A program made the position numbers and the translations under genes. This document shows, in pieces, positions 8,488 to 17,094 of a DNA stretch of 64,000 nt. Origin of the DNA: Chitinophagaceae bacterium (GTDB taxonomy: Bacteria > Bacteroidota > Bacteroidia > Chitinophagales > Chitinophagaceae). The notes beneath the pieces are model-generated. The model ran no database searches. It was not told where the DNA came from and was given only the letters and a program-made list of their open reading frames with translations. Every line of letters begins with the position of its first letter. The stretch's first letter is position 1. The stretch is taken from the NCBI GenBank assembly GCA_016713085.1, contig JADJPV010000001.1, positions 1,819,001-1,883,000 of the forward strand. Reading direction: 5' to 3'.

Positions 8488-9820
8488 GCGTGTTTTAGTG
8501 TTATTTGTGCTGAGTTCAGCCATTGTGATCCCCGCCCTTTCGCAGGATAATTCGCCCTGGAGCCGTTACGGTTTAGGCGATATTGTACCATCGGGCAATG
8601 TTGCCAACAGGGGCATGGGTCATTTATCTGCTGCCTACAGCGATTTTCAAACGATCAATTTTGTAAACCCTGCTTCTTACAGCAAGTTCGGAGCGCAACG
8701 GGCCATTCTTGATCTGGGGCTGGATATCAACAGCCGTAAGCTGAGTAATAATAACGGCAGCACTTATACTTCCAACAACGTTTATATTCCCTACCTCGCC
8801 AGCGGATTTCAGATCAAGCCACAAAAAGCAAAGTATGATTTGGGGATGGCATTTGGATTACGTCCGCTCACGAAAGTGAGTTATAATATCCAGAGCGGAG
8901 GAAGACTTGCTTCCGGCGACAGCGTTCAGAATGTTTATGAAGGCAGCGGCGGAACCTACCAGGCATTTGTTGGTTCGGCTTTTGGATATAAAGGTTTCAG
9001 CATTGGGTTTAATACAGGTTACCGTTTTGGTTCAAAAGATTACACTACAAGAGTTGGTATTTTTAATGATACAGTACCCGACCGTTACAGGCAGGGAAAA
9101 AAACAGGTGAGAAATAATTTTGGTGCTCCCTTCCTTGAGCTGGGTGTACAGTACGAAATAAAATTATCGGGCGATACGGCCAAAAGAAGATACAGTTCAT
9201 TACACCTGGGTGCATATACCAGTACGCAGAGCAAAATGCGTACAACCCGTGATGAAATTTTTGAAACATACTTTGTAACTGATGAAGCCGGTAATGAAAG
9301 CAGGGTTGATTCTGTTTCAGAAACAAAAAATATTAAAGGCGATATCATTTATCCTTCTTCGTATGGATTTGGTGTAATGTATGATGTTGTTGGAAAAGGC
9401 AACCTTCGCCTTGGTGCCGATGTTGAAATATCCAACTGGGGAAGCTACCGTTATTACGGAAGTGAAGACGGTTTGCAGAACAGCTGGCGGGCAAAGGTTG
9501 GTGGTCAGTTTATTCCTGATATTTCAGGCAGGGCAAAAACATACTGGGGACAGGTGATTTACCGTGCAGGATTTCATTTTGGTACAGAACCTTATACCGT
9601 GAATGGTGATTTGAAAAGTTATGGTCTTACTGCAGGAATCGGTTTGCCCATTAAACGTTATTCCTTTGCTGAGTTCAACCGTAATAATATTGTGAATGCA
9701 GCTTTTGAAATAGGACAGAGAGGAAACCGCAGCACTTCATTACTCCGTGAAAATTATATTCGCTTTACACTTGGGTTCTCATTAAGCGATATCTGGTTTA
9801 TTAAACGTAAGTATGATTAA
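8462..9820 (+). CDS. Outer membrane beta-barrel protein (FadL/PorV-like architecture)
   Basis: A 452-residue protein with a signal peptide (residues ~10-27, ending PALSQD) and then a series of alternating amphipathic strands rich in aromatic residues and glycine, ending in LGFSLSDIWFIKRKYD. The start of the mature part, NSPWSRYGLGDI, followed by NRGMGHLSAAYSDF, is typical of a Bacteroidota porin-like family related to FadL/PorV barrels. Substrate unknown. It overlaps coaX upstream and lptC downstream, suggesting a cell-envelope operon. Confidence 0.8.
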   Translation: MQSVSSIGKRVLVLFVLSSAIVIPALSQDNSPWSRYGLGDIVPSGNVANRGMGHLSAAYSDFQTINFVNPASYSKFGAQRAILDLGLDINSRKLSNNNGSTYTSNNVYIPYLASGFQIKPQKAKYDLGMAFGLRPLTKVSYNIQSGGRLASGDSVQNVYEGSGGTYQAFVGSAFGYKGFSIGFNTGYRFGSKDYTTRVGIFNDTVPDRYRQGKKQVRNNFGAPFLELGVQYEIKLSGDTAKRRYSSLHLGAYTSTQSKMRTTRDEIFETYFVTDEAGNESRVDSVSETKNIKGDIIYPSSYGFGVMYDVVGKGNLRLGADVEISNWGSYRYYGSEDGLQNSWRAKVGGQFIPDISGRAKTYWGQVIYRAGFHFGTEPYTVNGDLKSYGLTAGIGLPIKRYSFAEFNRNNIVNAAFEIGQRGNRSTSLLRENYIRFTLGFSLSDIWFIKRKYD

Positions 9821-10388
9821 CTGGTTTGATCATAAAAATATATTTATAAAAGCAGCAGCTTGCATAGCAGGCTGCTTTTTCTTTGCCTGTGAAAATGACA
9901 TCAAGGTTATACAGGCAATGCAGTCGAAAAAACTCACTGTTGATGAAGTGAAGGTTGTAACCAGTTATCTCAGTACAGGGGGCAGGTTAAAAGCAAAACT
10001 TTCTGCACCGTTTATGCTTCGTTATTACGACAGTGTACCAAGGGTTGAATTTCCCAATACTTTGCATGTTGATTTTTATAACGACAGTATGCAGATCGAA
10101 AGTTATCTCGATGCAAAAAAAGCATACTACTACGAACAGCAGAGCCGTGTTATTCTCACAGATAGTGTAGTGGTGATCAGGATCAATGGCGACACACTCA
10201 AAACAGAAGAACTTTTCTGGGAGCAGAACCTGCATAAGCTCTTTACAAATAAAGATGTTGAAATAAGGCAGAAAACAAAAACCATTTTTGGAAAGGGATT
10301 TGAAAGTGATGAAACCCTGAAAAATTTCAGAATTGATTCCATTACCGGGGTATTGCTGGTGGGCGCATCCAAATTTGCAGGAAATTAA
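9813..10388 (+). CDS. lptC: LPS export ABC transporter periplasmic protein LptC
   Basis: A 191-residue protein with an N-terminal membrane or lipoprotein segment ending in FFACEN, then a beta-jellyroll (OstA-like) region: LSAPFMLRYYDSVPRVEFPNTLHVDFYND, ILTDSVVVIRINGDTLKTEELFWE and KTIFGKGFESDETLKNF are the repeating strands of LptC. It bridges LptB2FG to LptA in lipopolysaccharide transport. It overlaps the upstream OMP by 8 bases. Confidence 0.9.
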   Translation: MINWFDHKNIFIKAAACIAGCFFFACENDIKVIQAMQSKKLTVDEVKVVTSYLSTGGRLKAKLSAPFMLRYYDSVPRVEFPNTLHVDFYNDSMQIESYLDAKKAYYYEQQSRVILTDSVVVIRINGDTLKTEELFWEQNLHKLFTNKDVEIRQKTKTIFGKGFESDETLKNFRIDSITGVLLVGASKFAGN

Positions 10389-10473
10389 TTCTTACCTTCC
10401 GCTCCTGTTTCAATAACAGATCAGTTACAACATCAATTGCCAGACTATTGATAAATGCCCAAACAATCTGCGT

Positions 10474-10929
10474 ATGAGTATTGAAAAGGATATCTCCCAG
10501 CTAAGGAAATTTAACAGCGAACATCACAAGGTCATTGTAAACCTCATCTTCACCAACAGCTGGGTTACCGAAAAATTAAAACAGCATTTCGAGTCGAAGG
10601 ATCTTACGTTACAGCAGTTTAATATTCTCCGTATTCTGCGTGGCAGCAACGGACCCATATCTACTTTACAGATCAGGGACAGGATGCTGGATAAGATGAG
10701 TGATACCAGTCGTATTGTTGACAGGCTGGTGTTGAAAAATCTTGCCAGGAAAGTTGTGAGTAAAAAAGATAAGCGGCTGGTGGATGTTACAATAACCGCA
10801 AAAGGAAAAAACCTGCTTGCGAATCTGGATAAAACTCAAACAATGATTGACGAAATCGTTCATAACCTGAACAGCGAGGAAGCGAAACAATTAAACAGCT
10901 TACTCGATAAAATCAGGGGATCAGTTTAA
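10474..10929 (+). CDS. MarR family transcriptional regulator
   Basis: A 151-residue winged-helix repressor. The helix-turn-helix runs from LTLQQFNILRILRGSNGPISTLQIRDRM, and the wing is VSKKDKRLVDVTITAKGKNLL with the conserved DKR. The terminal helices form the dimer interface. Its ligand and targets cannot be read from the sequence; the gene directly downstream, a secreted hydrolase, starts 8 bases after its stop. Confidence 0.9.
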   Translation: MSIEKDISQLRKFNSEHHKVIVNLIFTNSWVTEKLKQHFESKDLTLQQFNILRILRGSNGPISTLQIRDRMLDKMSDTSRIVDRLVLKNLARKVVSKKDKRLVDVTITAKGKNLLANLDKTQTMIDEIVHNLNSEEAKQLNSLLDKIRGSV

Positions 10930-10937
10930 CTTACAGT

Positions 10938-12139
10938 ATGATTCGTTTTTTCCTGCTCAGCTTTTTTATTTTTCCTGCTCACTTTCTTTTGCGCAGGCCA
11001 AACCTGAATTCAGAGCTGTATGGATTGCAACAGTTGATAATATTGATTGGCCTTCCCGAAAAGGGATTGCAGTTGATTCACAAAAAACAGAATTTATCCG
11101 CATACTCGATCTGCACAAAAGAAACGGGATGAATGCAGTGATCATGCAGGTGCGTCCGGCAACAGATGCATTTTATCCATCTGCCTACGAACCATGGAGC
11201 GAATGGTTAAGCGGTGTGCAGGGAAAACCACCATCGCCTTACTACGATCCTTTGCAGTTTATGATTTTAGAAACACATAAACGTGGAATGGAATTTCATG
11301 CGTGGTGCAATCCTTACCGTGCCGATTTTAAATTGGGGAAAGCATCCATCGCCCCATCACATATTACACGTTTGCACCCGGGTTGGTTTTTGGATTATGG
11401 AGATAAAAAATATTTTGACCCCGGTAATAAAGAAGCACAGGCTTTTGTTGTAGAAGTGATTCGTGATATGACGGAACGTTATGATGTGGATGCTGTTCAT
11501 TTCGATGATTATTTTTATCCGTATCGTATTGCCGGCAAAGAATTTCCTGATTCTGCTACCTGGCAGCAGTATGGAAATGGATTAACAAAAGATGACTGGA
11601 GAAGAAGTAATGTTGATTCTGTTATTGTTGGGCTGAGCCGTATGATTAAGGAAACAAAATCATGGGTGAAATTTGGGATCAGCCCTTTTGGTGTGTGGCG
11701 CAACAGTGATAAAGATTCCCGTGGCAGTAATACCAAAGCCGGACAAACAAACTATGATGATCTGTATGCTGATATTTTATTGTGGCTTGAAAAAGGATGG
11801 ATTGATTATGTGGCACCGCAACTCTACTGGGAGTTTGGTCATAAAGCAGCGCCGTATGAAATATTGATCGACTGGTGGGGAAAACATACTTACGGTAAGC
11901 ATTGTTATATCGGCCTGGGTATTTACCGTGCAGGCAGCAGTGATGCATGGAAAGATAGTACGCTGATTCCACGACAGATTGAATTACTTCGTAACACACC
12001 CAATGTGCAGGGCATGATTTTCTTCAGCAGCAAATCATTTAACCGAAACCCGAATGGGTGGAATGATAGTCTGCGGCTGCACTATTTTAAAGATCCTGCC
12101 GTTATTCCTGAAATGAACTGGATGCAGAAGAAAAAATAA
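10938..12139 (+). CDS. Family 10 glycosyl-hydrolase-like protein (GHL10/DUF187), frameshifted in the signal peptide
   Basis: A ~400-residue secreted protein. A signal peptide starts at 10938 (MIRFFLLSFFIFPA) but leaves frame; the mature part continues in another frame as FAQAKPEFRAVWIATVDNIDWP. One missing base around 10970-10990 explains this. The body matches the GHL10 family: FRAVWIATVDNIDWP, MNAVIMQVRPATDAFYPS, HAWCNPYRA, AVHFDDYFYPY (catalytic region), KFGISPFGVWRN and YVAPQLYWEFG. The family acts on bacterial glycans, possibly peptidoglycan. The domain itself is intact, so a sequencing indel is the likeliest reading. An internal ATG at 11129 would remove the first strand and is not a plausible start. 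Confidence 0.85.
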
Positions 12140-12172
12140 CCCATCTTTTGCATCAGTACTAAAATTGATTGT

Positions 12173-12910
12173 ATGAAATCCGTTAATGAAATTAAATTTT
12201 TAGAAGGTCCGCAAAGCAGGTGGAAAGAACTCTGGTTTGCATTGAAGGTGTTTGGGGAATTCATGAGAGGGTACCGTGGTCTTGCTTTTATCGGACCCTG
12301 TGTAACCATCTTTGGTTCGGCACGATATAATGAAGGACATGAATACTATGATCTTACAAGAAAAGTTGGAGCCGAAGTGGCAAAGATGGGCTTCACGGTT
12401 TTAACAGGCGGTGGCCCCGGATTAATGGAAGCTGCCAACCGTGGTGCGAAAGATGTTGGAGGAAGAAGCGTTGGATGTAATATTGTTTTACCGCATGAAC
12501 AGGAACCAAATCCTTATTTAGATAAATGGGTCAACATCCGTTACTTCTTTGTACGTAAAACACTGCTTATAAAATATTCTTATGCATTCATCTGTATGCC
12601 CGGTGGTTTTGGAACACTGGATGAATTGTTTGAAGCCATTACACTTATCCAGACAAAAAAGATCCGCAACTTTCCGGTGATTGTAATAGGTAAAGAGTTT
12701 CATAAAGAAATGATGGAACATGTTCTGCTGATGAAAGAAAGAGGAACTATTTCACCCGACGATGATCAGTTGCTGTTTGTTACAGATTCAATTGAAGAAG
12801 CTATGCAGACGTTGAAAGAAAAAAGCATCCAGCGTTTTCATCTCCGTCCTGAAAAGCAACATCCATTTGCCTGGCTGTTTGAGCACAATGGCAAAAGGCA
12901 GAAAGATTAA
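12173..12910 (+). CDS. TIGR00730 family Rossmann-fold protein (LOG-type)
   Basis: A 245-residue protein. It carries the two LOG-family motifs: LTGGGPGLMEAANRGA (nucleotide site) and CMPGGFGTLDELFEAITLIQ, the PGGxGTxxE motif of cytokinin riboside 5'-monophosphate phosphoribohydrolases. Bacterial relatives hydrolyse nucleoside monophosphates; the physiological substrate here is not known. It overlaps the end of the convergent glycosyltransferase gene by 4 bases. Confidence 0.9.
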   Translation: MKSVNEIKFLEGPQSRWKELWFALKVFGEFMRGYRGLAFIGPCVTIFGSARYNEGHEYYDLTRKVGAEVAKMGFTVLTGGGPGLMEAANRGAKDVGGRSVGCNIVLPHEQEPNPYLDKWVNIRYFFVRKTLLIKYSYAFICMPGGFGTLDELFEAITLIQTKKIRNFPVIVIGKEFHKEMMEHVLLMKERGTISPDDDQLLFVTDSIEEAMQTLKEKSIQRFHLRPEKQHPFAWLFEHNGKRQKD

Positions 12911-14007
12911 TTGCGCAATCTTTCTTTCAGTAATTCATCGATTCGTTTTTTATAAACTTCAAAATCTGCTTCTGCAAAAGGATGCTGATAAGGAAATGAA
13001 TCGGCCACTTTAATGGCAGATAAAAGATCAAATCCTTTCTGTTGATGAAAAGGAAAATACGATTGCCCCTGCATGTATTGGGCAAGGTATTCCTGTTCGG
13101 GCTGACCGGGAGTTGGAATGAGGAATGCTTTTTTCCCAAGCTTCATTAAATCCATGAGAGTAGTATAACCGCTTCTGCATATAACCAGTTTCGAAGAACT
13201 CAGTTTGTGTTGTAATTCCGCAGCAGCCAAATGATCATGAACAGTAATGTGCGGATATGATCGAAGTGCTGAATGATTCTGCTGTGGTAATCCTCTCACA
13301 AATAAAACTTTTCCAGAATAAGATGGTAACTGCTGGAAAATTTTTTCTTCAAGAATTGTTCGTTGCGGCTCTGGTCCTGACAATAGAATTGTAAGATCAT
13401 ATTCCTGTTCAGCAACTTCCTTTTTTTCTAATCTTGATAACAAGCCCAGGTAGGCAGGTTGAATGATTGGTTGTGAAGGATGAGACAATTCGCCGGCAAG
13501 ATTTTTATTTGCCTCTAAATCGGGCACCCACACTTCCGTAAACTTTTTCATATACCGTGCATGCAGTTTCTGCAATTGACGGTTCAGCCAGTTGCCTTTA
13601 CCTGAATGAATCAATAACTGATGGGTGATATAGATGTTGTGTGTTTTTTTATTCCAAAAGCCCGAGCGGTTATCACTGATTACAATATCAAACTGTTCTT
13701 TTTCCAATACATCTTTCAGCCAGAGATGTTCCTTCCTGAATGCTGCTGAAAATGCGGGGTAATTGCAAAGCCATACTTCCAAATAAAGAAGAACCACTGT
13801 TATAACGGATGTCGTATCCCTTCAATGTTCTGATACTGATGCCGGGAAATTCTGAAGCCAGTAAGCTTGCCGCAGCACCATCGGCTGCAAGTACAACCTC
13901 GCATTCTTTTGCTGTAAATACCTGATGAGGGGAATGCAACGGGTGGCATGGCCCAACCCCCAATCAAGAGGTGCCAGCAGAATCCGTGTATTTTTTGAGG
14001 TAGTCAT
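12907..14007 (-). CDS. MurG-like glycosyltransferase (two frameshifts)
   Basis: Three overlapping frames on the minus strand assemble into one ~365-residue GT-B transferase. It starts MTTSKNTRILLAPLDWGLGHATRC, the glycine-rich N-terminal loop of MurG/UGT-like enzymes. It continues as CEVVLAADGAAASLLASEF after one missing A in the run at 13907-13910, and as KEHLWLKDVLEKEQFDIVISDNRSGF after one extra base near 13733. The C-terminal Rossmann domain has SGPEPQRT, the acceptor/donor-site HDHLAAAEL and ICRSGYTTLMDLMKLGKKAFLIPTPGQPEQEYLA. Both breaks are 1-base changes next to short runs, so I consider the gene probably intact. Donor and acceptor unknown; Bacteroidota relatives are annotated only as glycosyltransferases. 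Confidence 0.82.
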
Positions 14008-14142
14008 TCAGAAAAAGATTCATTTTCAGGGAGAAAAGCCTGCAAACTGCCGGTCATCTTCCCAAAGTGCCAAAATAAACTTTAAACAATATAAATCGCA
14101 AAAAATAGTTATTTTGTAAGTCACCTTTTAACCGAATATCCA

Positions 14143-14298
14143 ATGATTCCGAAACAATTTGTGAGTTTATTTATGCAGCGTTCAACCCGGTTTGGTTTTC
14201 TATTGATATTAGTGAGTGTTCTTTTATTGTCAGGATGCAGTGCATCAAAAAAGAATGGTTGCGGATGTCCCAATAAAAAAGGGATGGTGGGATATTAA
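14143..14298 (+). CDS. Small cysteine-rich lipoprotein
   Basis: A 51-residue ORF with a hydrophobic helix FLLILVSVLLLSGC ending in a clear lipobox (LLSGC), followed by a tiny mature part SASKKNGCGCPNKKGMVGY. The GCGCP/KKG..GY tail is conserved in small lipoproteins of Chitinophagaceae as far as I recall. A shorter start at the internal ATG (14173) is possible. It lies between the divergent glycosyltransferase and an 83-residue gene and may share a transcript with the latter. Function unknown. Confidence 0.65.
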   Translation: MIPKQFVSLFMQRSTRFGFLLILVSVLLLSGCSASKKNGCGCPNKKGMVGY

Positions 14299-14374
14299 AA
14301 ATGAGTTGAAACAGTAATTTTTATCCGCAGAAAAACGGATAATAAAGAAGGCTGTAAAGCCAGAAGTTGAATAA

Positions 14375-14626
14375 ATGAAACAGAACCAACGCAGAGACTT
14401 ACTTGTTATGCTTAATAACGAGCATCGCAGCCAACAGGCCATTGACCACGAAGTGGAATGGCTGCATGATGTGCTGTTTCGCATTGAAGAGTTGGATAAT
14501 TTCTGCAAAGCACATGAAGTGCTTGACCTCAACAGGCATAAAGTAATTAATAACATTACTAAAGTGAGAAAGGCTGTTGTTCGAAAAGCATTGAAAGCGT
14601 TTGAATTTGTAAGTAATAAAAACTGA
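14375..14626 (+). CDS. Small helical protein of unknown function
   Basis: An 83-residue, charged, almost entirely helical protein (HEVEWLHDVLFRIEELDNFCKAHEVL). There is no signal peptide or recognisable motif, and I do not recognise the family. It follows the small lipoprotein by 76 bases, and its stop codon is immediately adjacent to the inverted-repeat spacer that ends at the mannose-1-phosphate guanylyltransferase gene. Confidence 0.6.
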   Translation: MKQNQRRDLLVMLNNEHRSQQAIDHEVEWLHDVLFRIEELDNFCKAHEVLDLNRHKVINNITKVRKAVVRKALKAFEFVSNKN

Positions 14627-14753
14627 GCGAAGAGTTCAAAAAAGTAAAAAGAGATAAAAGAGAAGAGGTTACACAATTGTTACCTCTTCTCTTTTTATTA
14701 TACTCTTGTATTTATGCTTCTTTGTTCTCCTTTCCCTCCTTTGAACTCTTAGC
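14627..14753. repeat. Inverted-repeat-bounded spacer, second copy
   Basis: The arm GCGAAGAGTTCAAA (14627-14640) is answered by TTTGAACTCTTAGC (14740-14753), 13 of 14 positions complementary. The inner part is purine-rich, then a terminator hairpin, then pyrimidine-rich, as in the copy at 3127-3346, though shorter. Again it fills the whole gap between two convergent stop codons. Confidence 0.65.
14656..14695. terminator. Rho-independent terminator, bidirectional
   Basis: A perfect 14-bp stem AAAAGAGAAGAGGT (14656-14669) paired with 14682-14695, a 12-base loop, and T- and A-rich flanks serving both the plus-strand small gene and the minus-strand sugar nucleotide gene. Confidence 0.85.
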
Positions 14754-15836
14754 CTATAAAAACTTATCGCCAATATTCCGTTTCACTTCTGCCACATATT
14801 CCTTGATCTCCTGTTCTTTTTCTTTTTTGCAGATGAGTAATACATCTTTGGTATCAACAATGATGAAATCATCAAGGCCCTGCAGCAATACTAATTTTTT
14901 ATCATCCACATGTACCACATTTTTTGTGGCATCAATTACCATCACTGTTTTTCCTGCAACAGCATTTCCAAAATAATCCTTCTCCATGTTTTCATATGCA
15001 CTGTTCCATGTTCCGAGGTCGCTCCAGCCAAAGGAAGAAGGCATTACATACACATTATCGGCTTTTTCCATAATGCCATAGTCAATGGAAATATTGGTGC
15101 ATTGCGGATAGATGCGGTCGATGGCTTCCTGTTCATTGGCTGTATTGAACTGTTCCTGCTCAGCAACAAACAGTTCATTCATTTCAGGCAGAAATTTTTC
15201 AAATGCTTTGATGATGTTTTTTACTTTCCACACAAAAATGCCTGCGTTCCATAAAAAATCACCACTGGCTAAAAATGTTTTGGCCAGTTCCAGGTTGGGC
15301 TTTTCGGTAAAGGTTTTCACCTTGTACATGCTGTCGGCCACAGGCAATGGTTCGTGCTGAATATAACCATAGCCGGTATTGGGATAAGTAGGTTTGATGC
15401 CTAATGTAACCAGTGCGTTGATGTTATTTACAAAGCTGAATGCATCCATGCAAACCTTTTTAAAGGCAGGGGCATCTAAAATTAAATGATCGGCAGGAGC
15501 ACAAATCAGTAGTCCATCATTACTCAGCTGCTGCAACTTATAAGCAATATAAGCAACACAGGGTGCAGTGTTTTTTCGTGAGGGTTCGCACAAAATATTT
15601 TCAACAGACAGATCGGGTAACTGTGCGGCTACAATTTCTTTGTAATCAAAGGATGTAACAATGTAAATGTTTTCGTTTGGTATAAATTGAAGATAGCGGT
15701 CATACGTAGCCTGTATCAGGGTACGGCCGGTATGCAGAATATCCAGGAATTGTTTGGGAAAACCGGTGCGGCTCATTGGCCAGAAACGGCTGCCGATTCC
15801 TCCGGCCATAATAGCTACATAGTGATTCTTGTTCAT
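14754..15836 (-). CDS. manC: Mannose-1-phosphate guanylyltransferase
   Basis: A 360-residue nucleotidyltransferase making GDP-mannose from GTP and mannose-1-phosphate. The N-terminal signature AIMAGGIGSRFWPMSRTGFPKQFL (G-x-G-x-R...PKQ) is complete, with CAPADHLI, FTEKPNLELAKTFLASGDFLWNAGIF and SFGWSDLGTWNS further on. The length matches the short form lacking the isomerase domain. It lies 26 bases downstream of the arabinose-5-phosphate isomerase gene and is probably co-transcribed, both supplying envelope sugars. Confidence 0.93.
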   Translation of the reverse strand: MNKNHYVAIMAGGIGSRFWPMSRTGFPKQFLDILHTGRTLIQATYDRYLQFIPNENIYIVTSFDYKEIVAAQLPDLSVENILCEPSRKNTAPCVAYIAYKLQQLSNDGLLICAPADHLILDAPAFKKVCMDAFSFVNNINALVTLGIKPTYPNTGYGYIQHEPLPVADSMYKVKTFTEKPNLELAKTFLASGDFLWNAGIFVWKVKNIIKAFEKFLPEMNELFVAEQEQFNTANEQEAIDRIYPQCTNISIDYGIMEKADNVYVMPSSFGWSDLGTWNSAYENMEKDYFGNAVAGKTVMVIDATKNVVHVDDKKLVLLQGLDDFIIVDTKDVLLICKKEKEQEIKEYVAEVKRNIGDKFL

Positions 15837-15862
15837 AGTGATTATATTAATCAGCCAACCGG

Positions 15863-16834
15863 CTAAATAAGTCCTTCTTTAATTAAATCGTGCAAATGTA
15901 TAACACCTGCGTATCGCTTTTCATTTGTTACCAGTAATTGACTGATATTATTTTTTCGCATCAGTTCCATTGCATCAATTGCCAATGCATCTGCTTCAAT
16001 TGTTTTTGGATTGAAATTCATGATTTGTGTGGCAATAACATCATTGATAGAACTGTTCTTTTCCAGCATCCTTCTCAAATCACCATCTGTAATTACACCC
16101 AGCAATTCATTTTTTTCATTGACCACAGCTGTGGCACCCAAACGTTTCTTTGATATTTCCACAATCACTTCTTTCAGAGTTGCTGTTTCTTTCACATGTG
16201 GTTTTTCGTTATGAATATACAGATCAGCTACACGGAGATATAATTTCTTACCCAACGAACCTCCCGGATGAAACTTTGCAAAATCATCACTGTTAAATCC
16301 ACGCATTTCCATCAGGGCAACAGCCAATGCATCGCCCATTACCATTTGTGCAGTTGTGCTGCTGGTTGGAGCAAGATTATTAGGGCATGCCTCCTGGCTA
16401 ACCGTAGTGTTTAACACATAATTGCTTTGTTTGGCTAAATAAGAGTCTGTGTGACCCACCATTCCCACCACCGGGTTACCAAAATTTCTTACCAGTTGTG
16501 CCAGTACTTTTATTTCGGGGCTTTCACCGCTTTTGCTGATGATCATGATCACATCTTCATTCTGGATCATGCCGAGATCTCCATGAATGGCATCGGCTGC
16601 ATGAAGAAATGCTGAAGGAGTTCCGGTTGAATTAAGGGTGGCAACAATTTTCTGGGCAATGGCTGCACTTTTGCCGATTCCACTCACAATCAGGCGTCCT
16701 TTTGCCTCCAGAATTACGTCGCATATTTTTGCAAAGTCTTCAGTAAGTAAGTCAGCAAGACCTTCCACTGCACCTGCCTCCAATGCAATAGTGCGTTTGG
16801 CAACTTCTATGGGGTTAATATTCTTTTGATTCAT
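15863..16834 (-). CDS. kdsD: KpsF/GutQ family arabinose-5-phosphate isomerase
   Basis: A 323-residue enzyme converting ribulose-5-phosphate to arabinose-5-phosphate, the precursor of KDO in lipopolysaccharide. The N-terminal SIS domain carries IVSGIGKSAAIAQKI, STGTPSAFLHAADAIHGDLG and IISKSGESPE (about residues 48-110). Two CBS domains fill residues ~205-323 (GVITDGDLRRML, then NNISQLLVTNEKRYAGVIHLHDLI). The head of a two-gene unit with manC. Confidence 0.93.
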   Translation of the reverse strand: MNQKNINPIEVAKRTIALEAGAVEGLADLLTEDFAKICDVILEAKGRLIVSGIGKSAAIAQKIVATLNSTGTPSAFLHAADAIHGDLGMIQNEDVIMIISKSGESPEIKVLAQLVRNFGNPVVGMVGHTDSYLAKQSNYVLNTTVSQEACPNNLAPTSSTTAQMVMGDALAVALMEMRGFNSDDFAKFHPGGSLGKKLYLRVADLYIHNEKPHVKETATLKEVIVEISKKRLGATAVVNEKNELLGVITDGDLRRMLEKNSSINDVIATQIMNFNPKTIEADALAIDAMELMRKNNISQLLVTNEKRYAGVIHLHDLIKEGLI

Positions 16835-17094
16835 TGGCGGGGCAAACCTACTTTAAATAAGCAGAATATAAAAGAATGGAATTGTGCAAATTTTCCTGTT
16901 GGCAATCAGCGAAATTGAGCTATCTTATCATAATGAACTTTTTTAGCATGTTTTTGACGATTGGGAAAAGGTGGAAAGGCTCAATTTCAGTAACTTCGTC
17001 CCCCTTATTCAAAAGCACGGTCTGTGCAGATCAAGTTAACTACCTGCTAAGTAAGTCCAGTTTGTAAAAACCAAAGAGAGAAGGAAAAAAAGTG

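Noticed and set aside
11129..12139. Internal ATG at 11129 as the true start of the GH10-like protein
   Set aside because: It would delete the first conserved strand FRAVWIATVDNIDWP and the signal peptide of a secreted family.
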